A DNA stretch of 64,000 nt from Strongylocentrotus droebachiensis (taxonomy: Eukaryota; Echinodermata; Echinoidea; Camarodonta; Strongylocentrotidae): contig JAVYIG010005336.1 in NCBI GenBank assembly GCA_035222895.1, forward strand, positions 62,001-126,000, given 5' to 3'. Position 1 is the stretch's first letter. Every line of letters starts with the position of its first letter. The notes below the pieces were generated by a model. That model saw only the letters and a list, made by a program, of their open reading frames with translations, was not told the origin of the DNA and did not search any database. Both the position numbers and the translations under genes were made by a program. This document shows, piece by piece, positions 22,501 to 32,170 of the stretch.

Positions 22501-25500
22501 ATATGCGATCCTACAATATTCAGTGATCGTTGTCGCGGTTGAAATCGAGTCTAAAGTTATAAAATTATGAGTAATTAACTCTTTATGCTGTATAGCTCCC
22601 TCTCAAGGTCAAGATATTAATTAAGCTATAAATCAACACACACACACATATAAATCAATGTTTCTTGACTAAAATCGACCGACTAGCTATTCCCGTTTGG
22701 AAATTATATACCACAACTACATATTCAGAAATGTTCATGGTCGCAGCTACTATTGTACGGCTGTAGGCGCTATTTGAAATTTATCAAAATTTACCGGGAG
22801 CACCGGTAAATTTTTATATTCCATTTTTCTCGAAAGCAGAAGTGTTTTAGGGGGTAAATTTTGTAGTGCTTATAATCATCCACAGGGGCATCCAAATTTA
22901 TCAAAATTGTAAAGAATCACTTTCCACCCAATTTTCAAAATTTCCCAAAACTTTGTATTACCTTTAAGTCAAATATCATGCTTAGTTTTTGAGTTGCCTG
23001 CCAATACCACACAATCTAAGCACACCTTGTTCTTCTCAAATTTATCCTTGTACATCTTGTACCTTTTAAATCCAAACCTACTATATTGTGTTACTCAGTG
23101 TGGGAGCCTATTCACATACAAGCTATGGTTTTTATTAGGCTCCCCACATTTTACATTGTTCTACCCAGCCTGTTATATATACATATTTCGAAATTTCGTA
23201 CTTATTTTCCGTACATTATATTTGATTTGAAATCTCTATTTTTTTCTTTTTTTTTCTTCTGTGAAATCTATTCTTATAATAATATACGCTTGTATAAAAA
23301 AAGAAAAGAATATAAACTGTTTTCTATGTAAAATGTGGAATAAATAAAACTTCAAAACTTCAAATACTTCAAAGATTTTATCGTAATACCCAATACTTCA
23401 GATGTGTTTTTTGTTTAATTTGTAGCGATAAGCGAACACCCCAATTGAAGGGGTCGCCTCCAAAAGATGCTTTTTTGACGAGAAAAGGTATTTTGCGAAT
23501 TATATTTCAAGGAAACCTTAAAGTACAAGTCCACTCCAAAAATAAGTTGGGCCTAATTTCAATTAAAAGCAGAAAAATCAGACAAACTAATCAGAAAAGC
23601 TTGAGCAAAATCGGATAACAAATAAGAAACTAATGAATTTTTGAAAAAGAATGTAAAACTATGAAAAACAATGAAAATCACTCGCTACACAAATTGACAA
23701 TTTGGTTATCAGTTTGTGACGTCATGTCCTCACTATTTATCAATTTACTTTATATAGTTTAATCCCATTAATTTCTCTTTTTATCCCTCAAAACTTGATT
23801 TCCCTATGTATATGATAACCTTTCGTTCATAGCTTACTTTCAAAATAAATGACAATTTTCTGAGTGTAAACTTTTTGTTTATTCACACGGTATTATCATT
23901 ATTATCATCATTATTATGATTCGCATTATCACTATTTTTATTATTTATTATTGTCATCACTAAGTTTTTGTCTTTTGTATTACTTTGTCTCAATAACAGA
24001 GGGGACTCTCTCTTTCTTCTAAAGCATGGTTATGAAGTTAGCAGTTCAGATAGTGCCGAGGCTATGCTCAAACAAGCCAGACAGGCCAAAATATCTCATC
24101 AAAGTCCAAATGAAGCTGTTCAAAACTGGGGTGAGTTCTATATTCAATGTTTTGATTACTTCTTATTTGTATACATGTATTATAATTATGTGACAGTGTA
24201 CATGTATATGGAATGTGCGAGATGTGTTTATGTGTGGGAGCGTGTGTGCGTGTGCGTATATATACTTAATCACGTTCTGTGTGAGGGTTGTGGTGAGCAG
24301 GGGCGGATCTAGCTTTTTGCCAAGGGGGGGGGGGTTGACCCCCCCCCAAAAAAAAAAATCCAAAAATCGCGCCTTTTAACTGTTTTACTTTTTTTTTTCT
24401 TCACTTGGACGCCCAAGGGGGGTTTAAACCGCCGAAACACCCCCCCCCCCCCTAGATCCGCCCCTGGTGAGTGTGGGTGTTCTTGCGTGTTATTGTATGT
24501 GACAGCTTGTTAGAGTGTAACTCTATTTTGCAGCCTGGTTAACTTACTTATTTAATATATTTCTTTGAGTTGAGAATGTTAGCAGACATCCACTGAGTGA
24601 GTAGTGTGTATGTGTGTGTGTGTGTGTGTGTGTTTGTGTGAGGGGGCAGGGAGGAGCAGGACTTTGTATCAGTAAAATAACCTCCAGATTTTTATTTTTT
24701 TTTTAATATATAAGTGAATATGATGTACAATTGACTTATAAGTTATTTTTATGTACTTTAAGTTTACTTTGTTGCTCAGTCATATATACTGCAAAATTAA
24801 AAAAAATCAAATTATGTTTATGTATAAGCAATTAATATTGAAAACTTTTATTCATTTTTTCAATTGTATGTTGTTCTTGTTTGTATTACATTTCGAGGAA
24901 TGAAAACAAAATATTGTTATTGTGGTGGGTAGAGGTATGTGAGTGTGCGTGTATACTTGTGAGGATGAGTGAGTTACCCCTCTTTTTTCTTATTTTAATT
25001 GAGAGTTGATTTGATGAGATAACCACCTGTCAGTGACCTTGCATGGTGATCTAATCCCTCCTGACCAAACTAGTACAGACGGGCTTTAAACCTTTGTATA
25101 TTTTGTATCAGCTACGGTTGTTTTATTATTTCTTCCTCATTTTGTATATATATATATATATAGAGATATAGATTTACGGTGGAACTTCGTTATAACAAGG
25201 TCCTTAGGACCATGGAAATTACCTTGTTATATCAAGAATTTGTTTATATCATATGACAAACCAAAAGAATATAAATGTTGAAATGACAGAATCCAATGTT
25301 AAATAAAAGCCTCGAAAAATGCATAATTCGAACAGTTTGTCGTTTCCTCATTTATCAGCTGTGAATAAATATACATAATATATTTATTTTAAAACGTTAA
25401 TTTGATTGAATCATTTTTTGCTAGAAATCAAGAACGCCAACTGGCTAACCCTTAGCGAGGACCTCACAGGATACGGCGAATTCGATGCAGTTCTTTGCAT

Positions 25501-26478
25501 AGGAAACTCCCTGATTTGTTTACTTGATCCATCACAAAACTTTGACCTTTACCGTCGGTGCTTCGAGAACTTCAAATCCATGCTCAAACCAGGAGGAGTT
25601 TTCATGGTTGACCACAGGAACATGGACGTCATCATGGACCACGGTAATCCTATCAACAAGCATGTATACTTTAAGGTAAAGTCTTGTTTACTTTCGTTTG
25701 AAAGGCCCTGGTTATAAACACATGATAATGATAATGATAATAATGATATTAATAACAATCATAATAAAATTGGGTTTTTGTATAATGCTCATATCTGTCA
25801 GACCTGACACTCCTGGCACTTGACATGATAATATTAATAATAACAATAATGATGGTGGACTATGGGTTACAGAACTGTGAATCATATGGTTTACGGTTCG
25901 AGTCCCACCGCGGCACTAATGTCCATTGGCACGACATGAATCTACATTTGCAACACTCCACCCAGGTGAGGTAAATGGGTACCTGGCAGGAAATAATCCA
26001 TTGACATGCGGGAGCTACAACACGGCAGACATGCTACAGCTAATAATTCTGGAGCGTCAGGAGTGTCAAGTCTGACAGACAAGAGCGCTATGCAAGAATT
26101 CACTATTATTTTGTGTATTATTGGTAATACTACTTCTACTAATAATAAATTTGTTTACCACGGGAGGCCTCATCAGTCTCCATATGCCGTTCTTCCTGAT
26201 GGCCCTGCGCTTTATAGACATGACACGCAATAATCTTATCGTACAGCCATTGTTGCTTGAAACAGGGCGAATGGGGAGGTGTTCTAGAGTTAAAAGAATC
26301 TAATTGGTCAAATTACATCACATGACCAAGCAGCATTTTAAGCTGCCTTGCAAAATATTGTATGAAATGAGGCTGAAACTGTTTTCTCTTCTTTCCTTCT
26401 CACATTCATGAAGAAATAGACACACTATATGGTTACCTTAATTTGTTCTCTCTCTCTCTCTCTCTTTCTATCTCCCTT

Positions 26479-26509
<31 letters not shown>

Positions 26510-28882
26510 ATAACGTCAATTCAGGAAAATACTATCAACAAAATATCCTCTGAGATAGTTAAATCTCCTGGAAAACAAGATTTCGTTAACATCACTTTCG
26601 ACATGATAGTTGATGGTAGTGCTTCTGACAAGGGTAAACAAAATGGCGCTGATACTACATCAGGAAACAACATCAACAACAACAACAACTGTAATATTGA
26701 AAAGTAAGTAATTCAACTACTTGTAGCTATTTGCGCCCTCTATATAGCGGTGACCAGTGGTCCCCCACGATCCCCTTTTGTTAATGGATTTGATGAGGTA
26801 AACACCTGTCAGTCACCATGCAGAGAGGTTTAATCCATCCTGGCCAAATAGTGCAGACAGGATTGAAACATCTATACCAACTTTTCTTGTTTTCAAACGA
26901 GAATTGTCTTGTTTCATTTCACACTACCACAATTAAGAATCCTTCGCTTATTTATTAAGATGAAGATTTGAAACTTAACTCGACAATATTCTCTAAACGT
27001 GTATATAAAGTGTGAGCCCCCCAAAAAGTTAACACCTAGAATATTGCTAATTATTTACAAAATCATCTATGAACAGTAAATTATTATACATCTTATGAAA
27101 GAGTGTCTCTTCCCAAATCATTTAGTATCATTTTTTTGTGGTATGTGTTCACGCTAGGATAAACAGGAAGCATTGTTTGCGAGAGTGCAAAAATCGACTT
27201 GCGTAAAACGATTGGGATTTGAGTATTAATTCGGTCTTTGCAGATCCTAATAACATCCCTTACACAATTAATCATGCCACACATATCACATTTCAAATAT
27301 CAAGGAACAATTGTGCGTGTGTGTGACTTTGCTTCTTCGAAAAGCATATGCAATGCATCTCATTTGAAACATTCATGCAATTCATTCTCTAACTTTAATA
27401 CTTTTGCGCAAGTCGTTTTTTTGCATACACTTTACCTTCTGGTCTTTAATAATAACACAGAGTTCAGTGAAAATGCGCCTCATTTGGGTTGCACCGTCAG
27501 TTGACATTCTTGTTAAAAGTAATAAAAAAAAAGAATAATAATAACCACGGTAGATTTTTTTTTTTTTTTGGGGGGTAGGGGGGTAGGGGGGGGGTTGTCT
27601 GAACGAGCCTAAAAATGGGGGTACTCAGAGCCAGATTACACAGAGTGGATTGGTTTCAGTTTGTCACTCACAACAATTAAGGCACACATTTTTTGTCTGT
27701 GCTTTTGGGGGTCGTTTAATGGTACACCGCCCGCCCTCTTCTCCCTCCCACCCCCTCTTGACACTGTCATGAAAAAAAGACATTACAACCCGACCAACAA
27801 GGCTTAGCGTGTTTATTGACATTTCAACGAATCAAACATTACATAAGCAACTTTGGCGCAAGTCGATTGTTGCACTCTTGCAACCAACGACTGTTGTTCA
27901 TCCAAGCTTGAACTCATACCACACACAAATGATACTTATGATAAAATCATCTTTCATAAGATGTATAATAAATTACTGTTCATAGATGATTTTAAAAATA
28001 ATTAGCAGTTTTCTAGGTGTAAACTTTTTTTTGACTCACACGGAATAGCTGATATGTCTTGGATTATACGTATTGTGTTAGAATTTGTATTGAATGCGAG
28101 AATAAATAGTGAGGTAAGTACCGTGTTTCTTGTCGATAAATACATTGGTTTATGGATAGGCATCTAAATCATAGAGTAGAGTTCCTTATAGGCCACACAG
28201 CTCTTTGAAAACTACCAGAAAGTAGAGAGGGGTGCATGGCGATGTCATGCTGACTGTCGTGATGTGTTTCATTAACTCATTGACTCTCAATAAGGATCTC
28301 CACTCCATCTATATATGTGTGTGTGTGTGAATATATATATAATTATAAGATGATGACGTGGATCCTAATCAAATGATTGGTTGAAAGCGTACACGTGACC
28401 AGGCATTTATTTTGCCTAACGCATAATCGCGCGTAATTTGGGTAATGACCGGTCATTATCCAATGGTAATGACTGGTCATTATCAAAATCATGTTAGAAA
28501 ACATCATTTTATAAAACAAATAATACACATCATTTTGTTCGGGCATTAGTAAAATTACCCACACTTGCACCTTCAAAACAGTCCAAACGCCCGAGGCGAT
28601 TAGACTGTTCAAAAGGAACCTCGTGTGGGTAATTCTTACTAATGCCCTCACTGATGTGTATTATTTGTATAATATATATTGTATATATATGTTTTTTTTT
28701 TTCATTTCTTTTTCATCAGAGCAACTGTGCCTCTTCAGGCTATCCGTGCTGGGCAAGTAGCTACCATGCTTGCTGAAGTTTTTGGTGAGAATTGCGAGCA
28801 GGCCCTCTACGGGGATTTCAAGTCAGCTCCAGACATTTCCGACACCGCCTATTTCCAGCATGTAATAACAAAGACAGAATGA
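19397..28882 (+). CDS. GNMT: Glycine N-methyltransferase-like gene 1 (5 exons, 294 aa)
   Basis: Exons 19397-19557, 24000-24130, 25425-25675, 26525-26703 and 28720-28882 join in frame (885 nt with stop). All introns are GT...AG, and the length fits known GNMT (about 293-295 aa). The enzyme transfers methyl from S-adenosylmethionine to glycine or a similar amine in the cytosol. Seen: SAM motif RRVLDAACGTGGDS, ANWLTLSED, FDAVLCIGNS, LKPGG, DHRNMD and C-terminal LYGDF...YFQHV. Known: vertebrate GNMT has [22 protein letters not shown] and DHRNYD. Oddities: the canonical DTRSRTAEY before the SAM motif is replaced by a diverged VLAERSDGF, and an Asn-rich loop precedes the exon 4/5 junction, so substrate choice is uncertain; a glycine/sarcosine methyltransferase role in osmolyte synthesis is an alternative. 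The start ATG opens directly into the fold with no signal peptide. A paralogue lies on the minus strand at 45555-58493. Confidence 0.85.
19779..20087. mobile_element. 309-bp non-autonomous hAT in intron 1
   Basis: CAGGGGCGGATCC at the left and GGATCCGTCACTA at the right, with the 8-bp duplication CCCATATG at 19771-19778 and 20088-20095. It is rich in poly-G/poly-C and has no coding capacity. Confidence 0.9.
20650..21405. mobile_element. MITE with GACCATTTTCGTAATGTAA ends, interrupted (family D)
   Basis: Left GACCATTTTCGTAATGTAATC and right GATTACATTACGAAAATGGTC are inverted. The interior shares CCTACCTAGCAAC and ATTGCATA blocks with the intact copy at 46091-46540. The family A MITE at 20871-21380 has inserted near its right end. 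Confidence 0.85.
20871..21380. mobile_element. TTAA-flanked MITE (family A), copy in intron 1
   Basis: TTAA|AGGTAATACAAAGTTTTGG ... CCAAAACTTTGTATTACCT|TTAA. The TIRs are perfect over about 19 bp, and TTAA is duplicated as expected for piggyBac- or Kolobok-type transposition. It is nested in a family D MITE. Confidence 0.9.
21430..21980 (+). repeat. AT-rich stretch ending in an AAATAAATG tail
   Basis: AT-rich sequence ends in AAATAAATAAATGAATAAATAAATAAA at 21947-21973, reminiscent of a non-LTR retroelement 3' tail. The open frame 21554-21886 is Leu/Ile/Phe-rich and unrecognised. Confidence 0.4.
22437..22967. mobile_element. TTAA-flanked MITE (family A), second copy in intron 1
   Basis: TTAAAGGTAATACAAAG at the left and CTTTGTATTACCTTTAA at the right, 531 bp including TTAA. 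Colinear with 20871-21380 apart from an ACACACACAC insertion near 22637. Confidence 0.9.
22970..23517. other. Intron 1, no gene recognised
   Basis: AT-rich sequence; a TGGAATAAATAAAACTTC run near 23336 could be another retroelement tail. The short frames are not convincing. Confidence 0.4.
23518..23700. mobile_element. TTAAAGTACAAGTCCACTCC repeat (family E), partial copy
   Basis: Begins TTAAAGTACAAGTCCACTCC and shares AGCAGAAAAATCAGACAAAC and ATCGGATAAC blocks with 59039-59198. Only one end was found in both copies. Confidence 0.65.
24000..24130 (+). CDS. GNMT: GNMT-like gene 1, exon 2
   Basis: Acceptor CAATAACAG|A restores a glycine codon and codes GDSLFLLKHGYEVSSSDSAE, then AMLKQARQAK. 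This is the strand and helix after SAM motif I, where the aspartate-containing SSSD replaces the usual SVDAS of GNMT. Donor TGGG|GTGAGT leaves phase 1. Confidence 0.85.
24298..24466. mobile_element. 169-bp hAT-like MITE in intron 2
   Basis: CAGGGGCGGATCTAG and its inverse CTAGATCCGCCCCTG form the ends, with poly-G and poly-C inside. The flanks share only GTGAG, so the 8-bp duplication is not proven, but the termini match the 19779 element. Confidence 0.8.
24610..24640. repeat. (GT)n microsatellite
   Basis: A run of TG dinucleotides in intron 2. Confidence 0.9.
25000..25090. mobile_element. Family C MITE, right half
   Basis: GAGAGTTGATTTGATGAGATAACC through ACTAGTACAGACGGGCTTTAAA matches one half of the copy at 57591-57787. 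The left half is missing. Confidence 0.65.
25165..25260. repeat. GGAACTTCGTTATAACAAGG terminal-type repeat
   Basis: GGTGGAACTTCGTTATAACAAGGTCC followed by GGACCATGGAAATTACCTTG resembles the ends of pogo/Tc1-type elements (CAGTGGAACCTCGTTATAA). A related fragment occurs at about 40105-40190. Only one end is seen. Confidence 0.4.
25425..25675 (+). CDS. GNMT: GNMT-like gene 1, exon 3 (catalytic core)
   Basis: Codes EIKNANWLTLSEDL, GEFDAVLCIGNSLICLLD, MLKPGGVFMVDHRNMD and NKHVYFK. These correspond to the SAM-adenine (ANW), post-II and DHRN active-site segments of GNMT. It is 251 nt, exactly the length of the corresponding exon of the second gene (48025-48275). Acceptor GCTAG|AAATC, donor AAG|GTAAAG, phase 0. 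Confidence 0.9.
25850..26085 (+). repeat. Possible tRNA-derived SINE
   Basis: GGTTCGAGTCCCACC near 25895 matches a pol III B box, and is followed by a CACCCAGGTGAGGTAAATGG body. Flanking GACACTCCTGG (25807) and its inverse near 26060 form an inverted repeat. The A box is poor, so this is a tentative call. Confidence 0.4.
26446..26508. repeat. (CT)n tract before exon 4
   Basis: A long CT-rich run lies directly upstream of the exon 4 acceptor and can serve as its polypyrimidine tract. Confidence 0.85.
26525..26703 (+). CDS. GNMT: GNMT-like gene 1, exon 4
   Basis: Codes ENTINKISSEIVKSPGKQDF, VNITFDMIVDGSAS and an Asn-rich stretch (NNINNNNNCNIEK). It corresponds to the variable beta-sheet segment between the DHRN motif and the C-terminal helices. 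The Asn run sits at the same place as TNNNKIEK in the paralogue. Donor GAAAA|GTAAGT, phase 2. Confidence 0.8.
26712..26880. mobile_element. Family C MITE, copy in intron 4
   Basis: Shares TTGCGCCCTCTATATAG, GGATTTGATGAGGTAAACACC and CCAAATAGTGCAGACAGG with the other family C copies. It lies immediately after exon 4, and its terminal TTAA is not clear. Confidence 0.65.
27009..28050. mobile_element. ~1.04-kb foldback MITE in intron 4
   Basis: Left GTGTGAG...AGTTAACACCTAGAA and right TTCTAGGTGTAAACTT...CTCACAC are inverted. The similarity continues inward through AATCATCTATGAACAGTAA and CATCTTATGAAAGA, giving arms of roughly 150 bp or more, with further inner matches (GCAAGTCGATT...GCACTC). A lone end occurs at about 23855-23892. 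Confidence 0.8.
28518..28668. repeat. Inverted repeat before exon 5
   Basis: ACAAATAATACACATCA...GGGCATTAGTAA and its inverse TTACTAATGCCC...TGATGTGTATTATTTGT. A compact hairpin or MITE about 50 bases upstream of the last exon. Confidence 0.75.
28720..28882 (+). CDS. GNMT: GNMT-like gene 1, exon 5 (C-terminus)
   Basis: Codes ATVPLQAIRAGQVATMLAEV, FGENCEQALYGDFK and AYFQHVITKTE before TGA. It matches the GNMT C-terminus (LLQAAFGGKC, LGDFK, YFIHVLKRTD in vertebrates). The exon is 163 nt, as in the paralogue. The acceptor is preceded by an uninterrupted T tract. Confidence 0.85.
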
Positions 28883-29029
28883 GGAATAGAAAACAAGAAA
28901 GAAGATTGAGGAAGACCCATCCCTCTCTCCCTCTCACACTCGCTCATTCACTCCTCCTCCCCCTCTCTCTTTCTCTATCTTACTTGTCCTTCACCCCCAC
29001 CCTTCTCTCTATCCCTAAGAGCACTTTTT

Positions 29030-29400
29030 TTTTCCTTCCAGTGTTTGAGGACAAATTTCGTAACGACTCAGCCAGCCGGTGAATAAGCGGGGGGGGGGGG
29101 GGGGGGGGGGTTAAGAGTACATTTTATGCCTCCGCTACAAAGTAGCCGTAGGCATTATGTTTTCGGGTTGTCCGTCCGCCCCGTTCTCGTGAACACGTTA
29201 TTTCAGGAACCAACTGATTGATTCCCGCCAAACTTGGGTCATATATGTATCTTGCAGAGCCAATGAACTGATTAGATTTTGGGGTCACGAGATCAAAGGT
29301 CAAGGTCACAGGGCTCATTTTTTTTTTTTGGTCCAGTTTTTGAGGAAAAATTTCGCAACGACTCAGCCAGCCGGTGAATAAGAGCACATATTTGTTTTTG
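29030..29400. repeat. Dispersed repeat with internal 50-bp direct repeat
   Basis: AATTTCGTAACGACTCAGCC...GGTGAATAAG at 29054 recurs at 29350, about 300 bp apart. Between them lie poly-G, GCCTCCGCTACAAAGTAGCC, and GATCAAAGGTCAAGGTCACAG. It looks like a known-style invertebrate dispersed repeat; I cannot name the family. Confidence 0.6.
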
Positions 29401-29439
29401 TCTTGGAAATTGGAAAATTATGCCTACCGTTATTTCGTT

Positions 29440-29565
29440 CAGTAGGGGGGGGGGGGGGAGGCCACCCTTTAGCACCAAAAACATTTAAGGGGGGAGGGGT
29501 CCTCAAAACACACACATAAAACAAAATTGAGGGGGGACCCCACCCCCTGCGTACGCGCCTGCTGG
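29440..29565. mobile_element. GCGTACGC repeat family, right end
   Basis: G-rich start and CCCTGCGTACGCGCCTG at the right end, the inverse of the terminus at 5383. A short non-autonomous element. Confidence 0.55.
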
Positions 29566-30252
29566 AACCCTTTAACTCTTCTTTTTTGTTTGCTTTATTT
29601 TTCTGTAACAATTTTGATTCCATAATTATTGTCAAATGCGGAACGGATTTTAGCAGGGAATTATACCTTGATTTACAGGACACTTAAGTTCGCGAAATCT
29701 TTCAAATTGCATGAGTAAAATTTGACGTTGATATTTGAACATAGAAATCCGGTATGGAGCTCATTGCACTAAGAGGTAATTAGTACTTTGTTAAGTTAGA
29801 TGTAAAAGCAGCCATGCTAAAGCCAGGGTTATGAAGGAGACAGGAGTGGCAATGTTCGTTATCATATTTATTATTTTAACTATCAGTAGTAGTAGTAGTG
29901 TTATTATTGCCTTTACTATTATTTCATTATTATATTAGTAATATTATTATGACTGTCATTATTATTATTGTTATATTTATTATGTGGTTCGTGGGAACAG
30001 AATGTTTTTTATTCAATTTATTTTATATTCTAATATTCTGTTTCTGGATATCGGTACTTGCTTGTGATATATACTATTTATTGATGATATTGTCATTTGT
30101 ATTCTATAGAATACCTTTGTATTGGTAACGTATGAAACTGTAATAAAATAACACAAACAATCAAGGTTAGAAAACGTTGAGTCTCTTTGTTGCTTTGATT
30201 TTAATAAGGGGATCTCCAGTTGAAGAGGTTAAAGAGATTGATTGGTGTTGTC
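29566..30252. other. No gene recognised
   Basis: AT-rich DNA. The frame 29898-30128 is Ile/Phe/Leu-rich and unrecognised. It could hold distal 3' sequence of the upstream gene, but no poly-A site can be assigned with confidence. Confidence 0.4.
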
Positions 30253-30598
30253 TTAAAGAGAAGGTTGAGTTCTGGGAAGAAGTGAACAATAATTTGTGAG
30301 CGTTATCATTGTTATTATGCAAATGTGGAAGAACATCAGATAAAACATGCTCCCTGAAAAGCATGGCTCTTCAAATGCCTTCATATTCTAAATATGGCAT
30401 GTAACATCGTAAAAATTCGGGACAGATTTTTACGGCACGTGTTCGTGTGGTCCCATATACATATTTCTGTGTACAATGCTTGTAAATTTAACAAGACTTG
30501 ACCAACTTATTTGTTTTTATCATTTTGAAGATTCCAGAACCTTGCAATAGACACAAATACTTATATGCTAGATGACCAGAACTCAACTTTATCTTTAA
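30253..30598. mobile_element. TTAA-flanked MITE (family F), copy 1
   Basis: TTAAAGAGAAGGTTGAGTTCTGG at the left and CCAGAACTCAACTTTATCTTTAA at the right. Interior blocks TTTGTGAGCGTTATCATTG and GTCCCATATACAT are shared with 50295-50669. Confidence 0.85.
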
Positions 30599-30979
30599 AC
30601 ATTACATATGAAAAGACGAGAAAATAAACTCCTCAAAAAGTTATGCAATTCAACTTTCAACTGATATATCTCTTGTAATTTGTTTTACCATAAAGCCAAA
30701 AGCAACATGTTGCAAATTGCATTGGTATTGTACAGAGTGAATTCTTCATTTTTTTTAAAGGATGGATCATGTTTGATAATATTTAGGCGGTCGGTCATGC
30801 GTGAATGTCAATATGGTGTATTATCCAATTCATTGGAAAATAAAACATGTTTTGATTAATGATGAGGTATACATGAGGTGCAATGTGCTGTTATCACCGT
30901 TTGTTTCTTCTTCCATTGTAGTACATCCCTCTAAAAGAGCATTGTCGTACTTAAGATGGAAGATGATATGTGTTGCAAT

Positions 30980-31225
30980 AAGGTGCGTACGCAGGGGGGG
31001 GGGTTGAACCCCCCCCCCCCTTACACTTGTTGTATATGTGTTTTGGAGGAACCCCCCCCCTTCATTTTTTTTATTATTAAAAAATACAAATAAAAAAATA
31101 CAAATTGTGGTAATGGGTGACCCCAAAAAGCTGACCTTACCCCCTCCCCCCCCCCCCCCCCCAACGAAACAAAATATCGATCGGCCAAATTTTCAAATTT
31201 TGGGACACACACACACAAAAAATGT
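30980..31225. mobile_element. GCGTACGC repeat family, copy
   Basis: GGTGCGTACGCAGGGGG, then poly-C blocks, then GATCGGCCAAATTTTCAAATTTTGGGACAC, in the same order as at 5383-5680. It abuts the left end of the large transposon. Confidence 0.55.
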
Positions 31226-31284
31226 GCTCTTCATTTTCCCTGACAGTCGGGCTATTTCTCAAGATGGCCGTCGGCATTTGTTTC

Positions 31285-32170
31285 TTTAAACAATAAATTA
31301 TTTCAAAGGAAATCAGATTTTTTAAAAGCTTTGGTATGTAGGTCTAGGAATGTTGATAAATCCAGATTAAGTGAAGCAATTTTATGCTCATTTACTGGTA
31401 AATTGTTACTGTTTTCCTATACTAGTGTACTTTGGAAAAACTATGTGTCTCTGACAATATTTTGCATCTAACATGATTTATTTAAAACACTTTTGCCAAT
31501 TAATTACTGAAAGCTCATTTTCATCTCATTCCAAGCGCCAATTCTCTCTAATTCTCTCTCTCTCTCTCTATTTATACTGTATATAATCATTCTCATTTAT
31601 TAATTGATTCATCTGTCAGAATCATATAGTACAATCACAACTACAATTTAATGAAAGAAATCTACAAAATAAATGTATGCAGAGAAAATTTTATTACTAA
31701 CAAAGATAAACAAATAATAACTGTAAAAAATATTCATATAATCAAAGACAAATTAAGTAATATCTTTCTTTTACAAAAATGAATATTCATTATTTACAAA
31801 CATAAGTACAAATAATGAAATACATTTCTATGATTCATATACAATCCATTTGTGTAAGGCAATAGCAAAACCATGTCATGAAACTGGAAAATTTTATCCC
31901 CTTTTAACCAAATGCCCAAATCTGGACATTTTCAAATATTTACAAATATAAATATATACAAATAATGAAAAACATATGACGATACAAATACAATTGATAG
32001 AGTCAGCCAATGGCAATACCATGTCTTGAAAACCGGACATTTTTATCCCCTTTTGACCAAATGTCAAAATCTGGACATTTTGATACATTAACAGATATAA
32101 ATAAATAAGTACAAATAATAAAATACCTATGAATGATACATATACAATTTACTCCACTTGTGTGAGCCAA
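31285..32170. repeat. Left inverted-repeat arm of the large transposon
   Basis: Contains AATTATTTCAAAGGAAATCAG outermost and TTTACTCCACTTGTGTGAGCC innermost, and is matched in reverse by 42373-41487. Within the arm, diverged ~115-150-bp units (GACATTTTTATCCCCTTTTGACC, then TACAAATAATGAAA) foreshadow the 36-bp array. Confidence 0.9.

Noticed and set aside
25885-25915. A tRNA gene suggested by GGTTCGAGTCCCACC
   Set aside because: No acceptor stem, anticodon arm or good A box could be folded around the B box. A SINE is more likely.
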